64,000 bases of DNA from Nocardioides marinus (lineage in GTDB: Bacteria; Pseudomonadota; Alphaproteobacteria; Rhodobacterales; Rhodobacteraceae): NCBI GenBank assembly GCA_019801415.1, contig JAHVJD010000002.1, forward strand, positions 1 to 64,000. Reading direction: 5' to 3'. Shown in pieces: positions 20,167-29,758 of the stretch (position 1 is the first letter of the stretch; every line of letters begins with the position of its first letter). Below the pieces are notes generated by a model. That model ran no database searches. It was not told the origin of the DNA and saw only the letters and a list, made by a program, of their open reading frames with translations. The translations under genes and the position numbers were made by a program.

Positions 20167-20937
20167 TCAGCGGGTGGAACGCAACATGTCGTCGATTGTG
20201 CCGTCGCGCTTCAATTCGCCAAGCGCCCGGTTGAAATCCTCGAGGTACGCCTCTGCGCCGGTCAGACGGGAAAGACCGAAATGCGCCGGCTTGCTGGTGA
20301 TATCGGGATCCACTGGACGCAAACTGTCCTGCCAGCCATTCTGGCGTACGGTGTGATGCCCAACCAACCGGTCTGAAACGGCAAGATCGACCCTGCCGAA
20401 CTTCAGCATCTGCATCAGGCTCTCGATGTCCTTGACCCAGACGATCGATTTGTCACCGCCAAGCCCGGCAATCAGTTCGTGCGAGACAAAGGCCCCGGTC
20501 AGCACCCCCAACCGCAGCTCCGCGACACTTTCCACGCGTCCGTCCCATTCGAACCCGTCAGGAAAGCGCTCGGTGCTGAACCAGAAGTTGTAACTCTCCT
20601 CGAAGGTCTCATCGGTAAACGCCAGAAAGCGTTCCCGGTCCGCACTTTTGAAAAGCGGCAGAATGCCATCGACATTTCCCGCTTCGGCCTGAACCTGGCA
20701 GCGCTTCCATGGCAACATCTGGACCTCCGCACTGACACCCTCGATCTTCGAGACGACAGCCTGCAGCAGGTCCACTTTCAGCCCCCCGGTGATCTTCCCG
20801 CCGGAGGCATAGGTATAGGGAGGGTACGGATCAAAGCAAAACGTCAGCATGGTCTCGGCCGATGCCATGCAGGACATCAGACCAAGCGCAGACGTTGCAG
20901 TGCTCACGAGGCAGCTCAGGCGTTTCAATAGGCTCAC
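20167..20937 (-). CDS. Amino-acid-type ABC transporter substrate-binding protein (SBP family 3)
   Basis: A periplasmic solute-binding protein of 256 residues. A signal peptide (MSLLKRLSCLVSTATSALGL and on to SCMASA) leads into LTFCFDPYPPYTYASGGKIT, the family 3 start, followed by GLKVDLLQAVVSKI and the LRLGVLTGAFVSHELI segment. The start is the GTG at 20935-20937, placed 6 bp after a strong GGGAGG site; the frame continues upstream without a better start. There is no permease or ATPase gene nearby, so it is an orphan binding protein and could serve sensing instead of transport. The 308 bp from 20938 to 21245 hold no recognisable gene. Confidence 0.75.
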   Translation of the reverse strand: MSLLKRLSCLVSTATSALGLMSCMASAETMLTFCFDPYPPYTYASGGKITGGLKVDLLQAVVSKIEGVSAEVQMLPWKRCQVQAEAGNVDGILPLFKSADRERFLAFTDETFEESYNFWFSTERFPDGFEWDGRVESVAELRLGVLTGAFVSHELIAGLGGDKSIVWVKDIESLMQMLKFGRVDLAVSDRLVGHHTVRQNGWQDSLRPVDPDITSKPAHFGLSRLTGAEAYLEDFNRALGELKRDGTIDDMLRSTR

Positions 20938-21245
20938 GGATCCCTCCCCTTGATCGTCCACACGACGGGACAAGATCGCACCGTCTCTGGCCGCCCGACA
21001 GCACTGCAAGGTGTCCGGTCAGAAAAGGTGGCGCTTTCTGACACTCAGGTTTGCAGGCACGGGGATATCAATCAACCCTCACGCGCAACGATTGACTCAT
21101 TTTTCTGCTGCCCGCCCTTTTACAGCCTCACGAGCATAGGACAGGAACCAAGCTCGCGCTGACAGCCCACCTGTCTGAAAGGGCGAGCTAGGCGGGACGT
21201 TCAAGGCGTTTTGCACCTGGCCAGAAACAACTGCTCTGACTAGCC

Positions 21246-21785
21246 TCAGTTACCCGCGGCCCGTTCCATCGCCGGGCGCAGAGTTTTATCGATGACCTGC
21301 TGGGTGATAGGGCCTGCCCAACGCAAAACAATCGTCCCGTTGCCATCAATGACATAGGTTTCCGGAACCCCGTAAAGACCCCAATCGATTGCCATACGCC
21401 CCTTTTCGTCCCGCCCGATAGCCGTGTAAGGATCGCCCAGTTCCTCAAGGAAAGCCGTGGCGTTGGCCAATTGGTCCTTGTAGTTGACGCCGTATATTGG
21501 AATGCCCTCGGCCGACAGCGCCTCCAATTTCGGATGCTCGGCCCGACACGGGGCGCACCAGCTTGCCCAGTAGTTCACCAGTTTGACGGTGCCATCCCGC
21601 AAGCTTTCGTCACTGAACAGCTCTTTGCCGGGAAACTCCTCCAGAACCACTGGCGGAGCGGGCTGGCCCTCACGCGCAGAAGGCAGGCTGTCAGGATCCT
21701 CGCGGAACATCCCGACAAGGGCGAGGCCGACAAACCCTGCAAATACCACGCCGGGAACCGCCATCAACGGAGAGATCTTAGCCAT
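21246..21785 (-). CDS. ccmG: Thiol:disulfide interchange protein of cytochrome c maturation (CcmG/DsbE)
   Basis: A membrane-anchored periplasmic thioredoxin that reduces apocytochrome c or CcmH for heme ligation. It has an N-terminal anchor (residues 7-27, AVPGVVFAGFVGLALVGMF), the active site NYWASWCAPCRAEHP with Cys77 and Cys80, the family-specific GINYKDQ-like block seen here as YGVNYKDQLANA, and GVPETYVIDGNGTIVLRWAG with the cis-Pro. It is last in the ccmA-B-C-D-G run and overlaps ccmD by 8 bp. Confidence 0.95.
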   Translation of the reverse strand: MAKISPLMAVPGVVFAGFVGLALVGMFREDPDSLPSAREGQPAPPVVLEEFPGKELFSDESLRDGTVKLVNYWASWCAPCRAEHPKLEALSAEGIPIYGVNYKDQLANATAFLEELGDPYTAIGRDEKGRMAIDWGLYGVPETYVIDGNGTIVLRWAGPITQQVIDKTLRPAMERAAGN

Positions 21786-21933
21786 TTCGCTTTATCCGGG
21801 ATTGAAGATTTTCCATCTCACGACGCACCTTGCGACCGCGCCAAAGCGTCACCAGCACCAGCGCAACAAGCAGGACCAGTGACGCCGCATAGGCCGACAG
21901 AACCGCGTCTGCATATTTTCCAAGATCGGGCAT
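21778..21933 (-). CDS. ccmD: Heme exporter protein D
   Basis: A 51-residue single-span membrane protein, MPDLGKYADAVLSAYAASL then a Leu/Val-rich helix and a basic tail (WRGRKVRREMENL). CcmD is needed to release holo-CcmE from the CcmABC complex. The sequence and position match the family: it lies between ccmC and ccmG. Its ATG shares one base with the ccmC stop codon, and its stop lies inside ccmG. It is short enough to be missed by automatic gene calling. Confidence 0.92.
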   Translation of the reverse strand: MPDLGKYADAVLSAYAASLVLLVALVLVTLWRGRKVRREMENLQSRIKRNG

Positions 21934-22664
21934 CACGCCTCCAGCCTTTCACGCGCGATCAAAGCCTTGATGCGGCGCGCACGAATTTCTGTTCCCGTGC
22001 GGTAAAACACCAGGGCGATGAACAACAGGACAAACCCGGCCATGCAGACGTAGAGCGGGTTGGAGAAGACATCCGCGACATTCTCTTCCTTATCGAGCGA
22101 CAACGACGCCCCCTGATGCAGCCCCTGGTTCCAGAAGTTCACCGCATAACGGCTCAACACCGCAAAGACCGAGCCCACCAGGCACAGGATCGATGTCAGA
22201 TCCGCCGCGGTGTCGGGGTTATCAATCGCTTCCCACAGGGCGATGTAGCCAAGATAGAACAGGAACAGCACCAAAAAGGATGTCAGCCTGGGATCCCACG
22301 CCCACCATGTCCCCCACATGGGCTGGCCCCAGATCGCACCGGTCACCAGGGCGATCAACGTCATCACAACACCCACTGGCGCCGCGGCGCGGGCGGCCAG
22401 CGCGCTCACGTGGTGGCGGCGGATCACCCAAACCAACGAGGTCACCAACATCATGAACCACGCGTTGATCGCCATCAGTGCTGAAGGCACATGCAGGAAA
22501 ATGATCTTGACAGTTGAACCCTGCCGGTAGTCATCCGGCGTGAAGAAAAACCCCCAGACCAGACCAACGCTGATCAGCGCTGCGGAACTGATCCACAGCG
22601 TCGGCATCACCCGCTCGGTGGTGGCCAGGAACTTTTTCGGATTGGCGTATTCCCAGATCGACAT
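21933..22664 (-). CDS. ccmC: Heme exporter protein C
   Basis: A six-span membrane protein that presents heme to CcmE. The tryptophan-rich WWD domain is visible as WGQPMWGTWWAWDPRLTSF near residue 115, with conserved histidines in the flanking periplasmic loops (FLHVPSA before it and the NQGLHQG loop after it). At 243 residues it has normal length. It lies 56 bp downstream of ccmB. Confidence 0.96.
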   Translation of the reverse strand: MSIWEYANPKKFLATTERVMPTLWISSAALISVGLVWGFFFTPDDYRQGSTVKIIFLHVPSALMAINAWFMMLVTSLVWVIRRHHVSALAARAAAPVGVVMTLIALVTGAIWGQPMWGTWWAWDPRLTSFLVLFLFYLGYIALWEAIDNPDTAADLTSILCLVGSVFAVLSRYAVNFWNQGLHQGASLSLDKEENVADVFSNPLYVCMAGFVLLFIALVFYRTGTEIRARRIKALIARERLEA

Positions 22665-22720
22665 GTTGGCTATTTAGCTCTTGTTCTCGGGTTTCACAAT
22701 TGCTGCACCGGGCAGATTTC

Positions 22721-23377
22721 CTAGCGCAAATTGACGCGCAGCACCGCAGCACTGGCAAAAGGCAGCAAGGCAATCGACGCTGCAGAAATTCCGGCCAGCA
22801 ACAACAGCGGCGTCTGCACCGCAAGCCCCTCAGCCCCGCGGCGCGCGACCTCTGCACCGAAAATCAACGTCGGCACATAAAGAGGCATGACAAGTAGCGA
22901 TAACAGGAGCCCGCCCCGTTTCAACCCCACGGTAAGCGCCGCCCCGAAGGTGCCGATGACGCTCAGCGCGGGCGTGCCCAGAAGCAGCGAGACCAGCAGC
23001 CACAGAAATCCCTGCACCGGAAGGTTCAGCAGGACACCAAGCACGGGTGCCGCCAGGACCAACGGCAATCCGGTGGTGATCCAATGGGCAAGCGCCTTGA
23101 TCGTAACGGTCCCTTCCAGCGGAAGCGGCGCCGTGGCCAACAGGTCCAACGATCCGTCTTCCCAGTCCAGCGCCAGCAGGCGATCCAGCGAAAGCAGGCA
23201 GGCCAGCAGCGCGCCCAACCACAGAACACCCGGTGCGATCCGGGCCAGAAGCTCGGATTGCGGGCCAACGGAAAACGGCACCATCACAGTGACAATCAGG
23301 AAGAATGCCAGCCCCAGCCCAAAGCCGCCGCCTGCCCGCAAAGCCAGTTTCAGATCCCGGAACAACAAGGCTATCAC
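22721..23377 (-). CDS. ccmB: Heme exporter protein B
   Basis: A 218-residue six-span permease partner of the CcmA ATPase. Family blocks are the N-terminal [12 protein letters not shown], the [19 protein letters not shown] segment with a [16 protein letters not shown] loop, and the C-terminal [14 protein letters not shown]. Translation is coupled to ccmA by a 4-bp overlap. Confidence 0.96.
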   Translation of the reverse strand: MIALLFRDLKLALRAGGGFGLGLAFFLIVTVMVPFSVGPQSELLARIAPGVLWLGALLACLLSLDRLLALDWEDGSLDLLATAPLPLEGTVTIKALAHWITTGLPLVLAAPVLGVLLNLPVQGFLWLLVSLLLGTPALSVIGTFGAALTVGLKRGGLLLSLLVMPLYVPTLIFGAEVARRGAEGLAVQTPLLLLAGISAASIALLPFASAAVLRVNLR

Positions 23378-23988
23378 AGGAACCCTCCATCGAAGTCGTC
23401 CAGCGCAGGCGGTTTTGCCTTGAAAAGGCCAGCGTCCAGCACCTCGGCCTCCAGTCCCAGATCGATGTGGGTGGCAATCAGCGCCGATCCCCCCTGCCCC
23501 AGATGCGCCCTAACCGCATTGGCGAACATCGCGACGGCGGCGGTGTCGAGACTCACCGTGGGTTCATCCATGATCCAGACCGGGCGCCCCGTGACCAGCA
23601 TCCGGCTAAGCCCCAGCCGCCGCTTCTGCCCGGCGGACAAGGCCCCGGCTGCCCGATCCCTGAGGGCTTGCAGATCAAATGCGTCCAGGGCTGCATCTAT
23701 GCCGTTCTGCCCAAAGACACTCGCCCAAAAGGTCAGGTTCTCGGCCACCGTCAATGTCGGCTTCAAACCGTCCGAATGCGCAGCATAGGCGACCTGCTCC
23801 TCAGCGCCCTCGACGCGCCCCGCCAGCGGCGGCTGAAGTCCTGCGAGGGTGCGCAACAAGGTCGTCTTTCCGATGCCATTGGGACCACGCAGGATCAGCG
23901 CCGAACCGGGGCGCAAGTTAAAACTCACGCCCTCCAGCACCGGAAGACCACCGCGCGCCACGCTGAGATCCGTTACCGTCAATGTCAT
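23374..23988 (-). CDS. ccmA: Cytochrome c biogenesis ATP-binding export protein
   Basis: The ATPase of the CcmABCD complex, which powers release of heme-loaded CcmE. Walker A is [19 protein letters not shown], the ABC signature is [14 protein letters not shown], Walker B is [12 protein letters not shown], and the switch His is in IATHIDLGL. At 204 residues it is of usual length. ATG at 23988 ([14 protein letters not shown]) is preferred to the longer frame. It heads the ccmABCDG cluster; ccmE, ccmF and ccmH are not in this window and ccmI lies 31 kb away. Confidence 0.95.
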   Translation of the reverse strand: MTLTVTDLSVARGGLPVLEGVSFNLRPGSALILRGPNGIGKTTLLRTLAGLQPPLAGRVEGAEEQVAYAAHSDGLKPTLTVAENLTFWASVFGQNGIDAALDAFDLQALRDRAAGALSAGQKRRLGLSRMLVTGRPVWIMDEPTVSLDTAAVAMFANAVRAHLGQGGSALIATHIDLGLEAEVLDAGLFKAKPPALDDFDGGFL

Positions 23989-24072
23989 GGGGCCCGCCTG
24001 TCCAACCGTTCGCGCGAATCCATAGACCAAATGCGCCTGTGCGCCTTGCGGCAGGTCAATTGCAGCACGACT

Positions 24073-24426
24073 TCAGACCGGCAGCACCGCCAGCGCGATG
24101 CGCCGACCTTCGGACAGGAGTACATTGTAAGTGCGGCAGGCAGCCGGTGAATTCATGCTTTCAACGCCCAACCCGGCGTCCTCCAACGATTCGCGCAGCG
24201 ACGCCGGGATATGCGCCACCTCTCCGCCCGTCCCGATGAAGAGAACATCGATGTCGCCCACCAACGCCAGCAACGGATCGGTGTCCTCAAGCCCGCCCCA
24301 GGACATCGTGCCAGCAGCCGAGGTCAAAACGCCGCCATGATGCACCTTCCCGCCAATGCGGAAAAAACCGGCGCCATAGCCGTCCACCGGCTGTGCATCG
24401 CTATAGCTCACTTCGTTCAGACGCAT
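24073..24426 (-). CDS. Mth938-like (NDUFAF3-type) domain protein
   Basis: A 117-residue protein of the Mth938/NDUFAF3 family. Family blocks are the opening DGYGAGFFRIGGKVHHGGVL, then DIDVLFIGTGGEVAHIPASL, and the ending SPAACRTYNVLLSEGRRIA. Mitochondrial relatives assist complex I assembly; the bacterial role is not established. It is often found beside secDF in alphaproteobacteria, as here. ATG at 24426 gives normal family length; the frame could begin earlier at 24549 but that would add an unrelated segment. Confidence 0.85.
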   Translation of the reverse strand: MRLNEVSYSDAQPVDGYGAGFFRIGGKVHHGGVLTSAAGTMSWGGLEDTDPLLALVGDIDVLFIGTGGEVAHIPASLRESLEDAGLGVESMNSPAACRTYNVLLSEGRRIALAVLPV

Positions 24427-24558
24427 CGCTTGGGCTCCGCTGTTGGTGTTGCCTTGTGGCTCGATAACATGCGCGCCCACTGCGGGGAATAGGCTGGGCG
24501 AAAACGAAAAGGGCCGCAGGTTTCCCTGCAGCCCCATCGAGACAGTCATCCCGCAAGG

Positions 24559-25527
24559 TCAGGCGTCGATATTGGCAAACTGGTTTCCGGCCGTGTTGCT
24601 GGGTTTGGACCAATCGCGCTTGACCCCCAACTTCAGCAGGATTGCAGAAGCCACGAAGACCGAGGAATAGGTCCCGACCAGAACACCCCAGATCATCGCA
24701 AAGACAAAGCCGCGGATCACGTCGCCGCCCAGCACATAGAGCGAGATCAGCGCCAGCAGCGTGGTGACAGAGGTCATCACCGTCCGGCTGAGCGTTTCGT
24801 TGATCGAGATGTTCAGAACCTCGGCCAGATCCTTCTTCTTGTAGCGACGCAGGTTCTCGCGGACGCGGTCGAACACCACCACGGTATCGTTCAGCGAGTA
24901 GCCGACAATGGTCAGAAGGGCTGCGATGATCGCCAGATCGAACTTGATCTGCAGCTCGGAAAACACGCCGATCGTCAGCACCACGTCATGCACCAGGGCC
25001 GCCACCGCACCGAGGGCAAACTGCCACTCGAACCGCAGCCAGATGTAGATCAGCACTGCACCGATCGCCAGCGCCACCGCGATGACAGCAGTCTGGATCA
25101 GCTCGCCCGAGACCTTGGGACCAACCGATTCGACAGAAACGAACTTGATGCCGGGAGCAACGGTCTCCAGCGTCGCTTTCAACGCCTCGATCATTTCGCC
25201 CGAGATTGCCTCACCGTCGTCCTGGGCCTGGATGCGGATCATCGCCACATGCTGGCCTTCCTCGAACGTAGGGTCGAAGACCTCGGTGATGCTCACATCG
25301 CCCAACTCGTGCACAGCCAGCGCATCGCGGTAGGCGCCCACGTCCACCAATTCGGCGGCTTCCGTGCGGATCGTGGTGCCGCCGCGGAAATCGATGCCGA
25401 AATTCAGCCCCTGCAAGAAGAAGGAGACCAGCGCCACCACCATCATCAGCGCGGAAATGCCCAGCCACAGCTTGGAGCGTTGGAAGAAATCGAACGAGGT
25501 CTTCTCGGGAACAAGTTTCAGCCGCAT
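24559..25527 (-). CDS. secF: Protein translocase subunit SecF
   Basis: A six-span inner-membrane partner of SecD that uses the proton gradient to help complete protein export. The first span is followed by GLNFGIDFRGGTTIRTE, the conserved family motif. Later spans carry GYSLNDTVVVFDRVRENLRR and TSVTTLLALISLYVLGGDVI. ATG at 25527 (MRLKLVPEKTSFDFF) matches the family N-terminus. It follows secD after one base. Confidence 0.95.
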   Translation of the reverse strand: MRLKLVPEKTSFDFFQRSKLWLGISALMMVVALVSFFLQGLNFGIDFRGGTTIRTEAAELVDVGAYRDALAVHELGDVSITEVFDPTFEEGQHVAMIRIQAQDDGEAISGEMIEALKATLETVAPGIKFVSVESVGPKVSGELIQTAVIAVALAIGAVLIYIWLRFEWQFALGAVAALVHDVVLTIGVFSELQIKFDLAIIAALLTIVGYSLNDTVVVFDRVRENLRRYKKKDLAEVLNISINETLSRTVMTSVTTLLALISLYVLGGDVIRGFVFAMIWGVLVGTYSSVFVASAILLKLGVKRDWSKPSNTAGNQFANIDA

Positions 25528-25528
25528 C

Positions 25529-27190
25529 TTACACCTCAATCGTTTTCGGACGGCGCCGTTCAAACCACATCACGATGATCAGCCGGGTGACAAAGATCGC
25601 CGTGAAGACCGATGTCAGGATGCCGAGGCCGAGCGTGATCGCAAAACCGCGCACCGGGCCAGAGCCCATGGCAAAGAGAATCACGGCCGTGATGAACGTG
25701 GTGATGTTGGCGTCCAGAATGGCGCTCAGCGCCTTGGAGTAGCCTTCGTCGATGGCGCGGGCCGGGCCGCGACCTGCCTTCAGTTCTTCGCGGATCCGTT
25801 CAAAGATCAGCACGTTGGCGTCGACCGCCATGCCGACCGTCAGCACGATCCCTGCAATACCCGGCAGCGTCAGCGTGCCGCCGATGAGGCTGAGCATGCC
25901 GAAGATCAGCGCGATGTTCAGCACCAGCGCCACATTGGCAAACAGCCCGAACAGGCCATAGCTGAGGCCCATGAACACCAGCACCGCGATAAAGGCCACG
26001 ATGGTGGCGATCTTGCCGGCGTCGATGCTGTCCTGCCCCAGTTCAGGACCGATGGTGCGTTCTTCGAGGAACTCCAGCTCCGCCGGCAGCGCACCTGCGC
26101 GCAGCAGCACGGCCAGGTTGGTGCTTTCCTCGATGGTGAAATTGCCGGTGATGATGCCGGAGCCGCCCGGAATATGCGACTGGATCACAGGGGCCGAAAC
26201 AACCTCGTCATCCAGCACGATCGCAAAGGGCGAGCCGATGTTTTCCGCGGTGTAATCCCCGAACCGGCGCGCGCCGGACGTGTTGAAGCGGAAGTTCACC
26301 GCAGGCTGGCCGTTCTGATCAAACGACGGCTGCGCATCCACCAGGTCCTCGCCTGTCACGACGGCAGCGGCCTCGATGGTGTAATAGACGCCGGGTTCAT
26401 CCAGCGAAGGGATCACCTTGTTACCGATGCCGGGGGCGGCATCCGGGTCGCTGCCACGGCCCACAACCGGGTTGAAGGTCAGCTGCGCCGTGGTGCCGAT
26501 AATCGCCTTCAGCTCCGAGGCCGAGCCGATACCGGGCACCTGGATCAGAATGCGGTCGGCGCCCTGGCGCTGGATGGTCGGCTCGCGGGTGCCCACCTCG
26601 TCGATACGACGGCGGACGATCTCCAGCGCCTGGCGCACGGTGCGATCGTCGGAGGCCAGCTTCTCGGCCTCGCTCAACTGCACCGTCAGGATATCGCCCT
26701 GGGCGGACACCTCGATGTCATTGGCCCCGACGCCGGTCAGCGTGGTGATCGGATTGGCCAGGCCGCGTACCACTTCCAGCGCACGGGCCATTCCTTCCGG
26801 TTTTGAAATCTTCAGGCGAATCTGGTCCGCGGGACCAGGCTGGCGGCGGAACGTGCCCACCGTGGCGCGCTCCGGCCGCAGTGCGTCGCGCACCTCCGGC
26901 CACAGCGCGTCCATCCGCGCCTCATATACGTCTTCGACCTTCACCTCGGCCAGCAGATGCGCACCACCGCGCAAATCCAGCCCCAGGTTCACCAACCCCG
27001 AGGGCAGGAACGACGGCCACTGGCCAATCGCTTCCAGACGCTCAGGCGTTTCGCCCTTGGCGATGATTTCGGCCGCCGCGTCGTTCGCCTGCTCGACGCG
27101 GGTATAGAATCCGTTTGGCAGGGCAAGTATCACACCGGCCGCACAGACCAGCCAGATAAGCACCCTCTTCCAGAGATCAATTTGCAGCAT
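25529..27190 (-). CDS. secD: Protein translocase subunit SecD
   Basis: A 553-residue subunit of the SecDF complex with one N-terminal span, a large periplasmic P1 domain and five C-terminal spans. Signatures are GLDLRGGAHLLAEVKVEDV near residue 70, the RIDEVGTREPTIQRQGADR block, and TVGMAVDANVLIFERIREEL in the membrane domain with the proton-path Asp. It sits 34 bp after yajC. Confidence 0.97.
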   Translation of the reverse strand: MLQIDLWKRVLIWLVCAAGVILALPNGFYTRVEQANDAAAEIIAKGETPERLEAIGQWPSFLPSGLVNLGLDLRGGAHLLAEVKVEDVYEARMDALWPEVRDALRPERATVGTFRRQPGPADQIRLKISKPEGMARALEVVRGLANPITTLTGVGANDIEVSAQGDILTVQLSEAEKLASDDRTVRQALEIVRRRIDEVGTREPTIQRQGADRILIQVPGIGSASELKAIIGTTAQLTFNPVVGRGSDPDAAPGIGNKVIPSLDEPGVYYTIEAAAVVTGEDLVDAQPSFDQNGQPAVNFRFNTSGARRFGDYTAENIGSPFAIVLDDEVVSAPVIQSHIPGGSGIITGNFTIEESTNLAVLLRAGALPAELEFLEERTIGPELGQDSIDAGKIATIVAFIAVLVFMGLSYGLFGLFANVALVLNIALIFGMLSLIGGTLTLPGIAGIVLTVGMAVDANVLIFERIREELKAGRGPARAIDEGYSKALSAILDANITTFITAVILFAMGSGPVRGFAITLGLGILTSVFTAIFVTRLIIVMWFERRRPKTIEV

Positions 27191-27224
27191 TGCCCTGCCT
27201 TTTCAGTATATTATTGGCCCAAGC

Positions 27225-27509
27225 TCAGGATACGGGATCCGTTTTGCTCAGCACTTGGGCAAGGGTCGACTTGATGACTCGGACTTTCACGCCGTCGGCA
27301 ATCTCGACCTCGATCTCATTGTCTTCCTTGACCTTGGTGACCTTGCCGATCAGGCCGCCCTGGGTCACCACCTGGTCCCGCACACGAACCTGGTCGATCA
27401 TCTTTTGATGCTCTTTCATCTTCTTCTGCTGCGGGCGGATCAGCAGGAAGTACATGATCGCGAAGATCAGGATAAGCGGGAGAAATTGGGCGACTGCGCC
27501 ACCGTCCAT
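27225..27509 (-). CDS. yajC: Preprotein translocase subunit YajC
   Basis: A 94-residue single-span protein of the SecDF-YajC complex. A hydrophobic helix (FLPLILIFAIMYFLLIRPQQ) is followed by the conserved KKMKEHQKMIDQVRVRD and the VVTQGGLIGKVTKV block. It is first in yajC-secD-secF; the promoter should lie in 27510-27717, shared with the divergent serS. Confidence 0.96.
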   Translation of the reverse strand: MDGGAVAQFLPLILIFAIMYFLLIRPQQKKMKEHQKMIDQVRVRDQVVTQGGLIGKVTKVKEDNEIEVEIADGVKVRVIKSTLAQVLSKTDPVS

Positions 27510-27717
27510 GGGATATTCCTTCTGTCAAAGCGGCGCTGACGTTAGCGCCGGAAATTTGCAGCGGAACCTATGCGCTGGGACAAAGGGTTGCAAGGCTCGA
27601 GCAGCGCTTTCCGGACGCCGTTGCACATAGACCTTACGCCCCCCTTCCCCTTTGTTCACCCTTGCGTCATAGGATGGGGCCAGTGATTCAATTGTTTCCA
27701 AGCCAGGAGAGACTCTC

Positions 27718-29010
27718 ATGCATGACATCCGCGCAATCCGCGAAAACCCTGCCGCCTTTGACGCTGCACTGGCGCGGCGCGGGGATGCGGGCGTGTCAGC
27801 CGAGATCCTGGCCCTCGACGAAGCCCGGCGCGCCAAGATTCTCGCCGCGGAAACCGCCCAGGCGGAACAGAAGAAAGCCTCCAAGGAGGTTGGCGCAGCC
27901 AAGGGCCGCGGTGACGAGGCCGAGTTTGAGCGCCTGCGTGCGCTCGTGGCCGAGAAAAAGGCGGAAGTCGCGGCGATGAACGCCGAGGCAAAGGAGCTGG
28001 ACGCACAGCTGACCGACAAGCTCGCCCGGATTCCGAACCTGCCCGCAGACGACGTGCCGGAAGGTGCCGACGAGGATGACAACGTCGAGGTCAACCGTTG
28101 GGGTGAACCCAAGACGCTGGGGTTTGAGCCGAAAGAGCATTTTGAAATCCCCGGTGTGGCCGCCGGCATGGATTTCGAGACCGCCGCCAAGACCAGCGGT
28201 TCGCGCTTCGTGTTCCTGCGCGGTGCAGTGGCCCGCATCCACCGGGCGCTCGCGCAGTTCATGCTCGACGTCCATGTCGACGAAAACGGCCTCTCCGAAA
28301 CCCAGACCCCGGTGCTGGTGCGTGACGAGGCAATGTACGGCACCGACAAGCTCCCCAAGTTCGGGGACGACAGCTATCAGACCACCAACGGTTGGTGGCT
28401 GGTGCCCACATCCGAGGTGACGCTGACCTACTCGGTCGCTGGCGAGGTGCTGAACGAGGCCGACCTGCCGATCCGCCTTACCGCCCACACCCAGTGTTTC
28501 CGGTCCGAAGCCGGCAGCGCAGGCAAGGACACCTCGGGCATGCTGCGCCAGCACCAGTTCGAGAAGGTCGAAATGGTGTCGATCACCCACCCGGACGAGT
28601 CCGATGCCGAGCAGAAGCGGATGCTGCGCTGTGCCGAAGATCTGCTGGAGCGGCTTGGGATCCCCTACCGCACCGTGATTCTCTGCACCGGTGACATGGG
28701 CTTTGGCGCCCGCCGCACCTTTGATATCGAAGCCTGGCTGCCGGGTCAGAACACCTACCGCGAGATCTCCTCGGTCTCCACCACGGGCGATTTCCAGGCA
28801 CGCCGCATGAACGCGCGGTTCAAACCCGCCGACGGCGGCAAGCCGCAGTTTCTGCACACTCTGAACGGTTCGGGTCTGGCGGTCGGGCGCTGCCTGATCG
28901 CGGTTCTGGAGAATGGCCAGCAGGCAGACGGTTCGGTACAACTGCCGGAAGTGCTTGCGCCCTATCTCGGCGGAAAACGCACCCTGACCGCCGAGGGCAA
29001 GCTGGCCTGA
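27718..29010 (+). CDS. serS: Serine--tRNA ligase
   Basis: Charges tRNA-Ser, and also tRNA-Sec if present. The 430-residue class II synthetase has an N-terminal coiled-coil arm that grips the tRNA variable arm (residues 27-100, rich in Ala/Glu/Lys). Motif 2 is [12 protein letters not shown] with [11 protein letters not shown], and motif 3 is [17 protein letters not shown]. The start [11 protein letters not shown] is typical. It ends at a bidirectional terminator. Confidence 0.97.
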   Translation: MHDIRAIRENPAAFDAALARRGDAGVSAEILALDEARRAKILAAETAQAEQKKASKEVGAAKGRGDEAEFERLRALVAEKKAEVAAMNAEAKELDAQLTDKLARIPNLPADDVPEGADEDDNVEVNRWGEPKTLGFEPKEHFEIPGVAAGMDFETAAKTSGSRFVFLRGAVARIHRALAQFMLDVHVDENGLSETQTPVLVRDEAMYGTDKLPKFGDDSYQTTNGWWLVPTSEVTLTYSVAGEVLNEADLPIRLTAHTQCFRSEAGSAGKDTSGMLRQHQFEKVEMVSITHPDESDAEQKRMLRCAEDLLERLGIPYRTVILCTGDMGFGARRTFDIEAWLPGQNTYREISSVSTTGDFQARRMNARFKPADGGKPQFLHTLNGSGLAVGRCLIAVLENGQQADGSVQLPEVLAPYLGGKRTLTAEGKLA

Positions 29011-29043
29011 TCCGGCCAGCCGCACGCAACCAGCCCAACAACG

Positions 29044-29068
29044 AAACGGCGCCCGGTGGCGCCGTTTT
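29044..29068. terminator. Bidirectional terminator between serS and the HhH gene
   Basis: Perfect 10-bp stem AAACGGCGCC / GGCGCCGTTT around CGGT, with A-run on the left and T-run on the right, so it can stop the convergent transcripts of both neighbours. Confidence 0.85.
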
Positions 29069-29092
29069 GCCTTGCGTCAATGCCCTGTGCGA

Positions 29093-29692
29093 TCAGGATT
29101 TGGATTTCTTCTTTTTCTTCCGCGAAGATTTCTCCTGCTCCACTGGCTTTATACCTTCCAGGATAGCCTTCGCCTTGGCCTTTTCCTTCTCGATGGCCTT
29201 CTTGGCCTTGGCCTTCACCTTCTTGGCCTTCAACTTGGCCTTGATCTTGGCTTCGGCGAATTCCTCGGCCAAATTCGCGGCCTTGCGCTTGGCCTTGGCG
29301 GCTTTGGCTTTCGCCTTGGCAGCCTTTGTCTCGGCAGCGACCCGCGCCGCTTCGGCCCGGGCAAGGCGGGCTTTCATTTCGACACGCGCTTTCGCATCCT
29401 GAACCGCCTTCTCAGCGGCTTCGATCCGATTGGCAGGTTTGCCGTTCACCGCGCCCTGCTCTGTGGACGCATCCGCCGGGACGGCTTCCGGTTTGGCTTC
29501 CGGTTCGGCCTCTTTCACGGCTGCTTTCGCCGTTGCCCGCAGGTTTTTTGCCCGGTTTGCTCCGATGGCAGGAATTTCGCGCAATCGCGTTTCTTCTAGG
29601 GCCAAAAGGTCCTCTGCCGTGCGGATGCCGTTGGCCGCCAAGACCTTTGCCAGTGCCGGGCCAACGCCGCGCAATTTTTGAACTGGTATCAT
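29093..29692 (-). CDS. Helix-hairpin-helix protein with histone H1-like Lys/Ala tail
   Basis: A 199-residue protein with two parts. Residues 1-50 contain helix-hairpin-helix elements (VQKLRGVGPALAKVLAANGI and LREIPAIGANRAKNLR), like the DNA-binding or RuvA-type HhH fold. After a Pro/Glu linker, residues 88-199 are a continuous Lys/Ala/Glu-rich stretch with repeated AKAK and KAKAKA motifs ending in KKKKKSKS, strongly reminiscent of histone H1-like and HU-tail nucleoid proteins. I infer a nucleic-acid-compacting protein. The Lys-rich part could also be a coiled coil, because Glu alternates with Lys. Confidence 0.75.
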   Translation of the reverse strand: MIPVQKLRGVGPALAKVLAANGIRTAEDLLALEETRLREIPAIGANRAKNLRATAKAAVKEAEPEAKPEAVPADASTEQGAVNGKPANRIEAAEKAVQDAKARVEMKARLARAEAARVAAETKAAKAKAKAAKAKRKAANLAEEFAEAKIKAKLKAKKVKAKAKKAIEKEKAKAKAILEGIKPVEQEKSSRKKKKKSKS

Positions 29693-29758
29693 GCCTGTCC
29701 TTTTCCCTGTTGTTGGAGGCCAAGGCCCCGGTTATCGGTCACTTTGGTCAGACGACCG

